Shown piece after piece: positions 1 through 7,185 of a stretch of 7,185 nucleotides of DNA (positions are counted from its first letter, which is position 1; each line of letters begins with the position of its first letter). The stretch is from Persephonella sp. (GTDB lineage Bacteria; Aquificota; Aquificia; Aquificales; Hydrogenothermaceae): assembly GCA_027058925.1 (NCBI GenBank), contig JALTAS010000208.1:521-7705 (forward strand), written 5' to 3'. The translations under genes and the position numbers were made by a program. The notes under the pieces were generated by a model, which was not told where the DNA came from, ran no database searches, and was given only the letters and a program-made list of their open reading frames with translations.

Positions 1-966
1 GATGTTATACTGCCACAGTATTTTGTGGAATATGTTTACCCTTTCTTCGTCAGGTCTTTGGTAAGGTGATCCGGGAAAGGGATTGAAAGGTATAAGGTTT
101 ACTTTGTATCTTTTTTTGTTTTTTCCGATAAGCCTTGCAAGTTTATGGGCATCTTCAGGTCTGTCGTTAATGTCTTTTATCAAAACATATTCAAGCATTA
201 TTCTGTAGCCTGTTTTCAACGGAAGAGAGTTAAGGGTTTCCATAAGATCCTCAATGCTGTTTGTTTGTGATATGGGCATTATCTTTTCCCTTGTTTTCTG
301 ATCAGGAGCATTCAGGGAAACGGCAAGTCTTACCTGAGGAAATGTCGGATCTTCATACATTCTTTTTATCTGGTGTATTATTCCGCTTGAAGATATGGTT
401 ATCTTTCTGTTTGATAGACCAAGCATTCTCTCATCTGTCATTATCTGAACTGCCTTTTTAACATTGTCGTAGTTCGCAAGAGGCTCTCCCATTCCCATGA
501 AAACAACATTTGATATTCTTTTATCAAGACCTACAAATCTCTGTGTCTGTATGTACTGATCTACGATCTCTGAAGTTGTCAGATTTCTTATAAGTCCGTC
601 TTTTGTTGTGAAACAGAATGTGCAGCCAACAGCACACCCTACCTGTGTAGATACACATAGAGTATAGTGATCCCTTTCAGGGATAAAAACTGTTTCTACC
701 GTATGACCGTCTTCAAGCCTCCACAGAAGCTTTATACTTCCATCTTCTTTCGATTTTTCGTATGTGATCAGCTCAAGGGCGTTAAGTTTAGTATTTTCCT
801 TAAGATAGTTTCTTATATCCTTTGAAAGATCTGTCATCTCGTCATACGAACCTGCCTTCTTGGTGTAGATCCATTTTGATAACTGTTTTGCTCTAAATTT
901 TTTCCATCCCTGTTTTCTTACCCATCTCTCAAGCTCATTATAATTAAGATCTTTAAGGTTTATCAT
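1..966 (-). CDS. rlmN: Dual-specificity 23S rRNA A2503 / tRNA A37 C2-methyltransferase RlmN, C-terminus off the window
   Basis: This is a radical SAM enzyme that, in its family, methylates C2 of adenosine 2503 in 23S rRNA and of A37 in some tRNAs, in the cytoplasm. The frame is open for 322 codons from the ATG at 966 to the left edge. Visible motifs are the 4Fe-4S cluster motif CxxxCxxC at C111, C115 and C118 (local sequence CAVGCTFC); an upstream Cys at residue 104, matching the family's conserved Cys seven residues before the cluster motif; and the SAM-binding GMGEP at 158-162. The N-terminal RlmN accessory domain is also present. The C-terminal catalytic Cys that carries the methyl group lies beyond the edge; by comparison with E. 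coli RlmN perhaps 20-30 residues are missing. RlmN is preferred over Cfr because of the operon setting and the overall fit, but the two are close relatives. The start overlaps the preceding lipoprotein stop as ATGA (963-966). The only Shine-Dalgarno-like sequences are badly spaced, which suggests coupled translation. Confidence 0.96.
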   Translation of the reverse strand, partial: MINLKDLNYNELERWVRKQGWKKFRAKQLSKWIYTKKAGSYDEMTDLSKDIRNYLKENTKLNALELITYEKSKEDGSIKLLWRLEDGHTVETVFIPERDHYTLCVSTQVGCAVGCTFCFTTKDGLIRNLTTSEIVDQYIQTQRFVGLDKRISNVVFMGMGEPLANYDNVKKAVQIMTDERMLGLSNRKITISSSGIIHQIKRMYEDPTFPQVRLAVSLNAPDQKTREKIMPISQTNSIEDLMETLNSLPLKTGYRIMLEYVLIKDINDRPEDAHKLARLIGKNKKRYKVNLIPFNPFPGSPYQRPDEERVNIFHKILWQYNI

Positions 967-1340
967 TCCTCAACAACACTCCAGCCGTTTTCTCCTTTAA
1001 CAAATTTAAGCCTTTCCCTCATAGTGCAAGGGTTTTTGTTCCCGCATCTCATAACAATTCCCACAAGCAAGAGACCAACCTGCATGTTTGTGAAAAAATC
1101 TTTCTTTGTGCGTTTCTCTAAATTTTTTACTTTATCTTTGTCTATATACAGATCGTACTGGAACTCAACAACATAGTAATTCCCGTCTCTGTATCCGTTC
1201 AGCCTTTTGTAATTTTTAACCTCACCTATCAGGTTCAGACCTTCAAGCTGTTTCAGAACAAGGCTGTCAGACGGTTTATCTTCACAGCCGTAAAGAAAAA
1301 CTGTCAGAACTATCAAAAAAGCAAAAACAAACCTTTTCAT
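963..1340 (-). CDS. Small putative lipoprotein of unknown function (125 aa)
   Basis: I do not recognise this family. The protein begins with a Lys/Arg pair, a hydrophobic stretch at about residues 4-17 and a lipobox-like LYGC ending at C19. This suggests signal peptidase II cleavage, lipidation of C19 and anchoring in the envelope; Tyr just before the Gly is not the commonest lipobox residue. The mature part of about 106 residues is highly charged, with a Tyr-rich segment near 45-65 and a basic segment near 67-82. A second short hydrophobic stretch at about 86-97 precedes two cysteines, C99 and C105, which could form a disulphide or bind a metal. The gene is a genuine operon member. Its ATG overlaps the trpB stop (ATGA at 1337-1340), its stop overlaps the rlmN start, and AGGGGG at 1346-1351 lies five bases before the start. 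Nothing in the sequence gives a molecular function, and the neighbouring PBP offers only a loose link to the cell envelope. Confidence 0.85.
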   Translation of the reverse strand: MKRFVFAFLIVLTVFLYGCEDKPSDSLVLKQLEGLNLIGEVKNYKRLNGYRDGNYYVVEFQYDLYIDKDKVKNLEKRTKKDFFTNMQVGLLLVGIVMRCGNKNPCTMRERLKFVKGENGWSVVEE

Positions 1341-2590
1341 AACATCCCCCTGTATTTGGTTTTAAGGTTGTCCTCAAGTTTTTTATAAATATCAGGGTTT
1401 GTGTCAAGGAAGTTTTTTACCTGTTGAACATCTTTATCACCTCTTCCTGAAAGGTTTATTACAACTATACCTCCCTTTCCTATCTCTTTTGCTATCTCAA
1501 CACCTTTTATTACAGCGTGTGAGCTTTCAAGTGCAGGAATTATTCCTTCTGTCCTTGAGAGAAGCATAAATCCCTCAAGTGCTTCCTCGTCTGTTGCTGT
1601 TATGTATTCAGCTCTTCCCATTTCTTTAAGGTGTGCATGTTCAGGTCCAACCCCAGGATAATCAAGACCTGCAGATATTGAATGGGTAGGTTCTATCTGT
1701 CCCCATTCATTCTGGAGGAAGTAGCTTTTCATTCCGTGGAGAACACCAACCGACCCACCGTTTATGCTTGCCGCATGCTGTCCTGTTTCAAGTCCGTATC
1801 CAGCTGCCTCAACTCCTATAAGCCTGACTTCCTCTTCCTGTATAAACGGATAAAACATACCTATAGCATTGCTTCCACCACCGACACATGCAACAACCGC
1901 ATCAGGTAGTCTTCCCTCAATCTCAACTATCTGCTCTTTTGTTTCTCTTCCTATAACAGACTGAAAATCCCTTACTATAACAGGGAATGGGTGGGGTCCA
2001 AGGGCTGACCCTATCACATAATGGGTTGTTCTTACATTTGTTACCCAGTCTCTTAAGGCTTCATTGACAGCATCTTTCAGGGTTCTACTTCCTGCTTTAA
2101 CTATCTCAACCTTTGCACCAAGAAGCTTCATCCTGAAAACGTTGAGAGCCTGTCTTTCAGCATCTTCCTCCCCCATGTAAACAACACATTCGAGACCAAA
2201 AAGGGAGGCTGCTGTTGCCGTTGATACACCGTGCTGTCCGGCTCCTGTTTCTGCTATGATCCTTTTTTTTCCAAGCTTTTTCGTAAGTAAAACCTGACCA
2301 AGGGTGTTATTTATTTTATGGGCTCCTGTATGGAGAAGATCCTCCCTTTTCAGATATATCTTTGCTCCACCTACAGCCTCTGTAAGCCTGTGTGCATAGT
2401 AAAGAACAGTTGGCCTTCCTGCATACTCCTGAAGGTAATAAACAAGCTCTCTCTGAAAATCCCCATCATTCTTTATCTTTTCATACTGTTCCTCAAGCTC
2501 TTCAAGAGCAGGGATAAGAGTTTCTGGCAGAAATTTTCCTCCAAATAATCCGTAGTAACCTTTTTCGTCTGGAAATTTATAATCCATCAT
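1337..2590 (-). CDS. trpB: Tryptophan synthase beta chain TrpB (417 aa)
   Basis: TrpB is the PLP-dependent beta subunit that condenses indole with L-serine to make L-tryptophan, normally in an alpha2beta2 complex with TrpA. The sequence is complete and has every hallmark: HTGAHKINN, with the Schiff-base lysine at K92; AETGAGQHG, with the catalytic Glu at E114; the phosphate-binding loop GGGSNA at 237-242; [10 protein letters not shown] with D310; the conserved Glu in IPALESSHA at E355; and NLSGRGDKD, with the Ser expected near the pyridine nitrogen at S381. Length is slightly above the roughly 400 residues usual for the TrpB1 type, and the alpha-subunit-responsive motifs fit TrpB1, not TrpB2. 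The first ATG at 2590 lies inside the end of the PBP gene (14-base overlap). A second in-frame ATG at 2587 sits better behind AGGGAG at 2594-2599, so the true protein may be 416 aa. No trpA or other trp gene is visible in the window. Confidence 0.98.
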   Translation of the reverse strand: MMDYKFPDEKGYYGLFGGKFLPETLIPALEELEEQYEKIKNDGDFQRELVYYLQEYAGRPTVLYYAHRLTEAVGGAKIYLKREDLLHTGAHKINNTLGQVLLTKKLGKKRIIAETGAGQHGVSTATAASLFGLECVVYMGEEDAERQALNVFRMKLLGAKVEIVKAGSRTLKDAVNEALRDWVTNVRTTHYVIGSALGPHPFPVIVRDFQSVIGRETKEQIVEIEGRLPDAVVACVGGGSNAIGMFYPFIQEEEVRLIGVEAAGYGLETGQHAASINGGSVGVLHGMKSYFLQNEWGQIEPTHSISAGLDYPGVGPEHAHLKEMGRAEYITATDEEALEGFMLLSRTEGIIPALESSHAVIKGVEIAKEIGKGGIVVINLSGRGDKDVQQVKNFLDTNPDIYKKLEDNLKTKYRGML

Positions 2591-4847
2591 TTTCTCCCTG
2601 ATTCTGGTTGTTTATATCAAAAATAAAATCATCCTTTTTTTCCTGGTAAGGAGGTTTTGTGATGATGTTTCCTGAACAGTCAATCTCAGGCTCTGTTCCT
2701 TTTATAAATAGTATATCCTCATTTGGACATATACCGTCAGACACAGTTTTTGTTTCCAGATCAACAGGAATGTAAACTGTATCAGGGGAAAATTCAAAGT
2801 CTATAACTTCCCTGTCTGTATGAGCTGTGGCCATAAGATCTATCCATATAGGAAGGGCAGCTTTTGCACCTGTCATTCTCCACCCTATCTTTTTCTTAAA
2901 GTCGTATCCAACCCAAACAACCGTTGTAAGCTCTGTTGAAAAGCCTGCGAACCACGCATCTGTATAATCATTTGTTGTTCCTGTTTTACCTGCAACTGGA
3001 AAACCCAAAATCTTTGCTTTTTTTCCTGTACCTTCTTTTATAACCGCCTTTAATAGATCAACCATTATAGAATTAATATCTTCAGGGATAACCCGCTCAC
3101 ATTCAGGTTCATGCTGGTATATAACATTTCCATTAGGGTCCTCAACCTTCTCAATAAAGTAAGGTTTGCACCTTACTCCGCCATTCGCAAATGTTGAATA
3201 AACAGAAGCAAGTTCTAAGGGGGATAAATCAATACTTCCAAGAACAAGGGAAGGAACTTTTGGTATTTTTGTTTTTATCCCAAGTCTGTAGGCTAAAGAT
3301 ATAACAGGCTCGTATCCGACTTCAAGAAACAGATTCACAGATGCAGCATTTAAACTTTTTGTCAGTGCTTCCCTTAATGTTACCTTTCCGTGATACTCTC
3401 CTTCATAATTTCTTGGTATCCATTCCTCAAACCTTTCAGGATCCCATATGGCAACAGGTTCATCATCAATTACAGATATCTGTGTGAAACCTTTCATTAT
3501 AGCGGCAGTATAAACTATGGGCTTAAAAGCAGATCCTGGCTGCCTTTTTGCCTGAACAGCCCTGTTGTATTTGGATTTTATAAAGTCGTAACCACCTGAT
3601 AAAGCTCTTATTGCACCTGTTTTTGGATCAATTGAAACTACAGCTGTCTCAAGATAAGGGACAAACTCAAAGCTGTTTTCTCCAAGATATCTTACGTATA
3701 CTGGTATGCCTTTTTCTGCATTTTTTAAAGAGCCTAAAAATTTAACCTTCCCTTCTATATCTCCGATTTTGAAATATATATTCTTTCTTCTGATATTTTC
3801 TATCAGACCGATATAAACCTGATTTTTTTGAAATTTTTTTACTTTCTGTTTTCTATACTCCTCAAGAAGTTTATTAAGTTCTTCTTCTGTAAGCTTTGGA
3901 AATCCCACATCCTGCTGAAGCATTTCTATATGGTCTTTTACTATGTAGTGGGTATCCCTTAAAAGATTTTTATCTGCTGTTGTGTATATCTTGTAACCAC
4001 CTTTGTAAAGCTGATCTATTCCGTATCTTTCGCTGAACCACAATCTAACCATCTCTGTAAAGTAATCATGGATATTGACGTCCTCTTCCTCTTTTTCTCT
4101 TAGGATAATAGGCTTTTCATAACATTCTTTGGCTGTGTAAATATCTATATAACCTTCTTCAACCATGCTTTGAAGAACGGCATTTCTCCTCTGAACAGCT
4201 CCTTTTGGGTTTTTGTACGGATCGTATCTGCTTGGTGCTTTTGGAAGTCCTGCGATGACAGCAGCTTCACACACATCAAGCTCCCAGACATGCTTCCCAA
4301 AGTAAACCTGAGATGCAGATTCTATACCGTAAGCGCCATGTCCAAGGTATATCTGGTTAAGATACATCTCAAGGATTTTATCTTTTGGATAGACCTGATT
4401 TAGCTTTATGGCTAAAATCATTTCTTTAAATTTTCTTCTGAAACTTCTTTCTGGAGTAAGAAAGAGATTTTTTATAAGCTGTTGTGAGATGGTGCTTCCT
4501 CCGGCTACAATCCTGCCTGATGTAAGATTTATAAATGCAGCCCTAAGAATTCCCCATATGTCTATACCTGGATTTTCGTAAAAGGTTCTGTCTTCTATTG
4601 CAACAAAAGCATTTTTTACATAATCAGGTATTCTGTCAATCGTCACATACTGCCTTCTCTGTATATAAAACTCTGTTAATAATGAGCCGTCTGCTGCAAA
4701 AACCTGTGAAACCTGGCTTGGTTTCCAGTGCTCAAGATTTCTAACATCCGGAAGATTCCTTGTGTTAACAAATACAAATAAGGCTGTTCCAATAAGCCCT
4801 AAAAATATAGATATAAGCAAAAAAAGCCTCAAATATCTTGACAACAT
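2577..4847 (-). CDS. mrcA: Bifunctional class A penicillin-binding protein 1A (transglycosylase/transpeptidase, 756 aa)
   Basis: This enzyme polymerises lipid II into glycan strands and crosslinks the peptides, acting outside the inner membrane. Residues 5-27 form one hydrophobic N-terminal anchor after a very short cytoplasmic end. The GT51 transglycosylase domain spans about 55-230: [10 protein letters not shown] with catalytic E85, GGSTISQQ at 116-123, RKFKE at 138-142, and [13 protein letters not shown] at 157-169 with the second key Glu, E160. A charged helical stretch (about 318-342) and a beta-rich insert (about 344-396), like the OB-fold domain of PBP1A proteins, follow. The transpeptidase domain has SAFK with acyl-accepting S439 and K442, SLN at 498-500, and KTG at 621-623. 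The tail holds a Cys pair (C707, C724) and ends in a polar, probably disordered stretch whose last codons overlap trpB. In motif 1 the usual His is Asn (N92). AGG at 4853-4855 lies five bases before the ATG. It is the first gene of the leftward operon. The symbol could also be written ponA. Confidence 0.97.
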   Translation of the reverse strand: MLSRYLRLFLLISIFLGLIGTALFVFVNTRNLPDVRNLEHWKPSQVSQVFAADGSLLTEFYIQRRQYVTIDRIPDYVKNAFVAIEDRTFYENPGIDIWGILRAAFINLTSGRIVAGGSTISQQLIKNLFLTPERSFRRKFKEMILAIKLNQVYPKDKILEMYLNQIYLGHGAYGIESASQVYFGKHVWELDVCEAAVIAGLPKAPSRYDPYKNPKGAVQRRNAVLQSMVEEGYIDIYTAKECYEKPIILREKEEEDVNIHDYFTEMVRLWFSERYGIDQLYKGGYKIYTTADKNLLRDTHYIVKDHIEMLQQDVGFPKLTEEELNKLLEEYRKQKVKKFQKNQVYIGLIENIRRKNIYFKIGDIEGKVKFLGSLKNAEKGIPVYVRYLGENSFEFVPYLETAVVSIDPKTGAIRALSGGYDFIKSKYNRAVQAKRQPGSAFKPIVYTAAIMKGFTQISVIDDEPVAIWDPERFEEWIPRNYEGEYHGKVTLREALTKSLNAASVNLFLEVGYEPVISLAYRLGIKTKIPKVPSLVLGSIDLSPLELASVYSTFANGGVRCKPYFIEKVEDPNGNVIYQHEPECERVIPEDINSIMVDLLKAVIKEGTGKKAKILGFPVAGKTGTTNDYTDAWFAGFSTELTTVVWVGYDFKKKIGWRMTGAKAALPIWIDLMATAHTDREVIDFEFSPDTVYIPVDLETKTVSDGICPNEDILFIKGTEPEIDCSGNIITKPPYQEKKDDFIFDINNQNQGENDGL
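2594..2599 (-). promoter_or_regulatory. Ribosome binding site of trpB, inside the end of the PBP gene
   Basis: AGGGAG on the minus strand lies only three bases before the ATG at 2590 but six bases before the ATG at 2587. Normal spacing is about 5-9 bases, so this site favours the second methionine as the real trpB start. It overlaps sense codons for the last residues of the upstream PBP. Confidence 0.6.
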
Positions 4848-4871
4848 ACCTACCTGTTTAATTTTTTATCC

Positions 4872-4899
4872 AAAATATTAATTCTACTTTAAATTTCAA
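4872..4899 (-). promoter_or_regulatory. Candidate promoter for the leftward mrcA operon
   Basis: Read on the minus strand, TTGAAA (4894-4899) is followed after 16 bases by TATTTT (4872-4877), each with four of six consensus matches. An alternative -10 is TAGAAT at 4881-4886. Either choice would start transcription some 15-30 bases upstream of the mrcA ATG, leaving room for the ribosome binding site at 4853-4855. The match is weak and the surroundings are AT-rich. Confidence 0.3.
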
Positions 4900-4910
4900 T
4901 CATTTTGAAA
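4894..4910. repeat. Inverted repeat TTTCAA-N5-TTGAAA between the divergent operons
   Basis: TTTCAA at 4894-4899 and TTGAAA at 4905-4910 are perfect inverted copies separated by five bases, close to the middle of the intergenic region. The element could be an operator half-site pair or a pair of mirrored -35-like hexamers, since each arm reads TTGAAA on one strand. With 6-base arms of A/T-rich sequence, chance is a real alternative. Confidence 0.4.
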
Positions 4911-4916
4911 CTTTTA

Positions 4917-4946
4917 TTGTTAAACTCCAACAAAATAAGATAAAAT
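4917..4946 (+). promoter_or_regulatory. Candidate sigma-70-type promoter for glyQS
   Basis: TTGTTA at 4917-4922 (four of six matches to TTGACA) is followed after 18 bases by TAAAAT at 4941-4946 (five of six matches to TATAAT). Initiation would fall near 4953 and give a leader of about 25 bases containing GAGG at 4968-4971, five bases before the glyQ ATG. In DNA this AT-rich such matches arise easily by chance, so the call rests mainly on position. Confidence 0.45.
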
Positions 4947-4949
4947 AAG
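4932..4949. repeat. Direct repeat AAAATAAG, two copies with a 10-base period
   Basis: AAAATAAG occurs at 4932-4939 and again at 4942-4949, separated by AT, so the copies sit about one helical turn apart. The repeat straddles the proposed glyQS -10 element. The repeat itself is plain in the sequence; any role as a protein-binding site is speculation. Confidence 0.45.
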
Positions 4950-4976
4950 TATGTTAAAAATTTTTGTGAGGACTTT

Positions 4977-5885
4977 ATGGCAAAGGAGGACAGTATTTTA
5001 ACATTTCAGGATATTATACACTCTCTTGAAAAATTTTGGACAGATAAAGGATGTATTTTATGGCAGCCTTATGACATAGAAGTTGGCGCAGGAACTATGA
5101 ATCCTGCAACATTTTTAAGATCCTTAGGACCTGAAGAATGGAATGTATGCTATGTTGAGCCTTCAAGAAGACCAAAGGATGGAAGATATGGAGAAAACCC
5201 AAACAGACTTCAACATTACTACCAGTTTCAGGTTATTTTAAAGCCAGCTCCTGAGAATCCTCAAGAACTTTACCTGCAGAGTTTAATAGCTTTAGGAATA
5301 GATCTTACAAAGCATGATATAAGGTTTGTTGAGGACGACTGGGAAAGCCCTACCCTTGGAGCATGGGGTCTTGGTTGGGAAGTATGGCTTGATGGAATGG
5401 AGATAACTCAGTTTACATACTTTCAGCAGGTAGGTAGTCTCGATCTTCCTGCAATAAGTGTTGAGATAACATATGGTCTTGAAAGGCTTGCCATGTACCT
5501 GCAGAATGTTGATAGCGTTTATGATATTATCTGGGCGCCTGGGCTTAGGTACGGTGATATATACAGAGAATCTGAAAGGCAGTGGTCAATTTACAATTTT
5601 GAGCTGGCGGACATTGATATGCTTCTGAAAACATTTGATATGTACGAAAAAGAAGGGTTTAAGCTTGTGGAAAAAAATCTTCCAATTCCTGCATATGATT
5701 ATGCTCTTAAATGCTCCCACATATTTAACCTTCTTGATGCAAGGGGAGCTTTATCTGTAAACGAAAGGGCAAGGTTTATCGCAAGGGTGAGGAACCTCTC
5801 AAAAGAATGTGCAAAAGCGTTTGTTAAACATAGAGAGGAGATAGGATTCCCGCTATTAAAAAGAGAGGTAAGGGAGAATAAATGA
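4977..5885 (+). CDS. glyQ: Glycyl-tRNA synthetase alpha subunit GlyQ (302 aa)
   Basis: GlyQ is the catalytic subunit of the bacterial alpha2beta2 glycyl-tRNA synthetase. It activates glycine with ATP and transfers it to tRNA-Gly in the cytoplasm. The protein is full length (E. coli GlyQ is 303 aa). Class II signatures are clear: motif 2 region at about 60-90, starting [18 protein letters not shown] and ending QFQVILKP, and motif 3 at about 163-176, containing the ATP-contacting arginine in YGLERLAMY (R170). The family-specific block [13 protein letters not shown] and [10 protein letters not shown] (128-151) contributes to the glycine pocket. A C-terminal helical region completes the subunit. 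The start is supported by GAGG at 4968-4971, five bases upstream, and by the conserved N-terminal FQDII segment. It is the first gene of a two-gene operon with glyS, with a 4-base overlap. No T-box leader precedes it, so regulation by uncharged tRNA of the Firmicutes type is unlikely. Confidence 0.99.
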   Translation: MAKEDSILTFQDIIHSLEKFWTDKGCILWQPYDIEVGAGTMNPATFLRSLGPEEWNVCYVEPSRRPKDGRYGENPNRLQHYYQFQVILKPAPENPQELYLQSLIALGIDLTKHDIRFVEDDWESPTLGAWGLGWEVWLDGMEITQFTYFQQVGSLDLPAISVEITYGLERLAMYLQNVDSVYDIIWAPGLRYGDIYRESERQWSIYNFELADIDMLLKTFDMYEKEGFKLVEKNLPIPAYDYALKCSHIFNLLDARGALSVNERARFIARVRNLSKECAKAFVKHREEIGFPLLKREVRENK

Positions 5886-7185
5886 GAAATTACCTGCTTG
5901 AGATTGGAACGGAAGAACTTCCCCCAAAAGCTATAAATGTTGCAATTTCTTACTTTGAACATGAACTGCCCCAGCTTTTTAAAAATTTTTTTGCCTACCA
6001 CACACCTGATAATCTGGAGATTTTTGGAACGCCTCGCAGGATAGGATTTTTACTGAAAAATCTGAATGAAAAAGAGCCTGATACAACAAAGATTATAATT
6101 GGTCCACCTGCAAAGGTGGGTGTTGATAGTGAAGGAAAATATACCAGGGCAGCCATTGCTTTTGCTTCAAAAAATAACATACCTGTTGAGGATCTTCAGA
6201 TAATTGAAAATGAAAAGGGAAAGTATATAGGAGCAAAAATAACTGTTGAGGGAAAATCCATAAGGCAGTTTATAACAGAGAATATCCCTCAGCTTATACA
6301 CAAAATACCATTTCCAAAGACTATGAGATGGAGCGACTCAGGTTACAGATTTTCAAGACCGGTAAGATGGGTCGTTTCACTGCTTGATGATGAGGTTATT
6401 CCTATTGAGATAGGAGGATTAAATGCAGATAGATATACCCATTTGCATAGATTTATGACCGAGCCTGTTGGTAGAGGTAAAAGGGAAAGTATTCATGAAG
6501 CAGTTGCGTATAAGGAAGTAACGAAGTTGGGCTTTGTGATATCAAGTTATGATGAAAGGGAAAAATCCATCAGAACACAGATTGAAGGATTTGGAAGATC
6601 ACTTGATGCAGAACCTATTATTGATGAAGAGCTTCTGAATGAAGTGACTAACCTGACAGAATTTCCTGTTGGTATTTTAGGAGATTTCTCACCTGAGTAT
6701 CTTGTTCTGCCAAAAGAGGTTATTATTACAGTATGCAAGGTTCACCAGAGATATTTTAATTTTGAAAAAAATGGAGAGCTTATCCCAAAATTTCTGGCTT
6801 TCTCCAATATATCTGTCCCCGACAGAGAAGTCCTTAAATCAGGTTATGAAAAGGTTCTAAAGGCAAGGCTTGAAGATGCATTATTTTTCTACGAAGAAGA
6901 TCTGAAACACAATCTTGAGGATTTCTATCCTAAACTTGCAGGTATCCAGTTCCATCATAAACTTGGTTCAATGCTTGAAAAGGTTGAGAGAAATGGTGAG
7001 ATAGCATCTTTAATATCTGAATTGGTAGGATTTAATAAAAAGGAATGTCTTTTAAGAGCAAACAAGCTCTCAAAATGTGATCTCCTGACAGAAATGGTTA
7101 AAGAGTTTGACGAGCTTCAGGGAATTATGGGAATGCATTACGCATTAAAACAGGGTGAAAATGAAGAAGTAGCAAAGGCTATTTG
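5882..7185 (+). CDS. glyS: Glycyl-tRNA synthetase beta subunit GlyS, C-terminus off the window
   Basis: GlyS is the large non-catalytic subunit that binds tRNA-Gly and is needed for activity of the alpha2beta2 synthetase with GlyQ. The frame is open for 434 codons from the ATG at 5882 to the right edge; the family is usually close to 690 residues, so roughly the last third is missing, including the anticodon-binding domain. Family landmarks are the N-terminal [13 protein letters not shown] (5-17), FSRPVRW followed by an HRF segment in the middle of the B3/4-like region, VHQRYF at 287-292, FHHKLGS from 357 at the start of the HD-like domain, and the strongly conserved [11 protein letters not shown] and ELQGIMG segments around C399. 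The ATG overlaps the glyQ stop (ATGA, 5882-5885). AGGGAG at 5871-5876, inside the last glyQ codons, lies five bases upstream. No frameshift or missing segment is seen in the visible part. Coupling to glyQ suits equal production of the two subunits. Confidence 0.98.
   Translation, partial: MRNYLLEIGTEELPPKAINVAISYFEHELPQLFKNFFAYHTPDNLEIFGTPRRIGFLLKNLNEKEPDTTKIIIGPPAKVGVDSEGKYTRAAIAFASKNNIPVEDLQIIENEKGKYIGAKITVEGKSIRQFITENIPQLIHKIPFPKTMRWSDSGYRFSRPVRWVVSLLDDEVIPIEIGGLNADRYTHLHRFMTEPVGRGKRESIHEAVAYKEVTKLGFVISSYDEREKSIRTQIEGFGRSLDAEPIIDEELLNEVTNLTEFPVGILGDFSPEYLVLPKEVIITVCKVHQRYFNFEKNGELIPKFLAFSNISVPDREVLKSGYEKVLKARLEDALFFYEEDLKHNLEDFYPKLAGIQFHHKLGSMLEKVERNGEIASLISELVGFNKKECLLRANKLSKCDLLTEMVKEFDELQGIMGMHYALKQGENEEVAKAI

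Larger units (their letters stand above)
4848..4976. promoter_or_regulatory. Divergent intergenic region between the mrcA-trpB-rlmN operon and glyQS
   Basis: This 129-base, very AT-rich stretch is the only non-coding sequence in the window and separates the start codons of two divergent operons, so it must carry promoters for both unless transcription begins inside the genes. It holds promoter-like hexamers on each strand, a 6+6 inverted repeat near its middle, an 8-base direct repeat and the ribosome binding sites of mrcA and glyQ. It is too short for a T-box leader, and I see no riboswitch, tRNA-like structure or intrinsic terminator in it. Confidence 0.85.

Noticed and set aside
1..966. 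The radical SAM protein as the antibiotic-resistance methylase Cfr instead of RlmN.
   Set aside because: Cfr is a close relative, but the housekeeping operon, native-looking composition and overall fit favour RlmN. The missing C-terminus leaves a small doubt.
1682..2548. Open frames on the plus strand opposite trpB (1682-1909 and 2318-2548).
   Set aside because: They are antisense to a gene with complete conserved motifs, show no recognisable protein features, and have no supporting start signals.
3390..4403. Open frames on the plus strand opposite the PBP gene (3390-3599 and 4170-4403).
   Set aside because: They lie antisense to conserved transpeptidase and glycosyltransferase coding sequence and look like chance frames.
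4956..4965. AAAAATTTTT palindrome before glyQ, considered as a terminator or operator.
   Set aside because: There is no GC-rich stem, and such A/T palindromes are expected in AT-rich DNA; it lies just upstream of the ribosome binding site.
4848..4976. Possible T-box or glycine riboswitch upstream of glyQS.
   Set aside because: The whole region is only 129 bases, is shared with a divergent gene, and shows no T-box sequence, specifier loop or terminator/antiterminator structure.
4951..5001. A 16-codon reading frame starting at 4951 that overlaps the glyQ start, considered as a leader peptide or upstream ORF.
   Set aside because: It has no ribosome binding site and no glycine codons, and the likely transcription start falls at or after its ATG. 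It is probably accidental.
5699..6738. Minus-strand open frames opposite glyQ and glyS (5699-6001, 5995-6180, 6547-6738).
   Set aside because: They are shadows of strongly conserved synthetase genes, with no independent evidence of coding.
1..7185. A search by eye for mobile elements, CRISPR repeats, tRNA or rRNA genes, toxin-antitoxin pairs or a novel defence system.
   Set aside because: All but 129 bases are covered by six genes, five from well-known families and one small unrecognised lipoprotein; none of these elements is present.

Overview
The window is ordinary, gene-dense housekeeping DNA from a bacterium. It has six protein genes, only 129 bases of non-coding sequence (4848-4976), and no gap over 300 bases. 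Composition is AT-rich. Arginine is written mostly as AGA/AGG, isoleucine ATA is common, and the proteins are rich in Lys, Glu and Ile, as in thermophiles. The bifunctional penicillin-binding protein resembles, from memory, Aquifex aeolicus PBP1A (for example the [11 protein letters not shown] stretch). With the lowish GC, I infer an Aquificota member, perhaps a Hydrogenothermaceae (Persephonella-like) organism. That placement is inference, not proof.

Layout. Positions 1-4847 hold a leftward (minus-strand) cluster, in transcription order: mrcA-type class A penicillin-binding protein, trpB (tryptophan synthase beta), a small unrecognised lipoprotein, and rlmN (23S rRNA/tRNA adenosine C2-methyltransferase, running off the left edge). 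Consecutive genes overlap by 14, 4 and 4 bases, so this is very probably one translationally coupled operon. Positions 4848-4976 are a divergent promoter region with promoter-like hexamers, an inverted repeat and a direct repeat. Positions 4977-7185 hold the rightward pair glyQ-glyS, the alpha and beta subunits of the tetrameric glycyl-tRNA synthetase, overlapping by 4 bases; glyS runs off the right edge.

How the genes work together. GlyQ and GlyS form one enzyme, so their coupling has an obvious stoichiometric reason. The leftward operon mixes cell-wall synthesis, amino-acid synthesis, an envelope lipoprotein and RNA modification, with no shared pathway. TrpB is separated from its partner TrpA, at least within this window. 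Such mixed, tightly packed operons are characteristic of compact Aquificota genomes.

I found no mobile element, CRISPR array, RNA gene, riboswitch, terminator or undescribed system. The least explained items are the small lipoprotein, the His-to-Asn change in the first glycosyltransferase motif of the PBP, the weak ribosome binding site of rlmN, and the small symmetric elements between the divergent operons.
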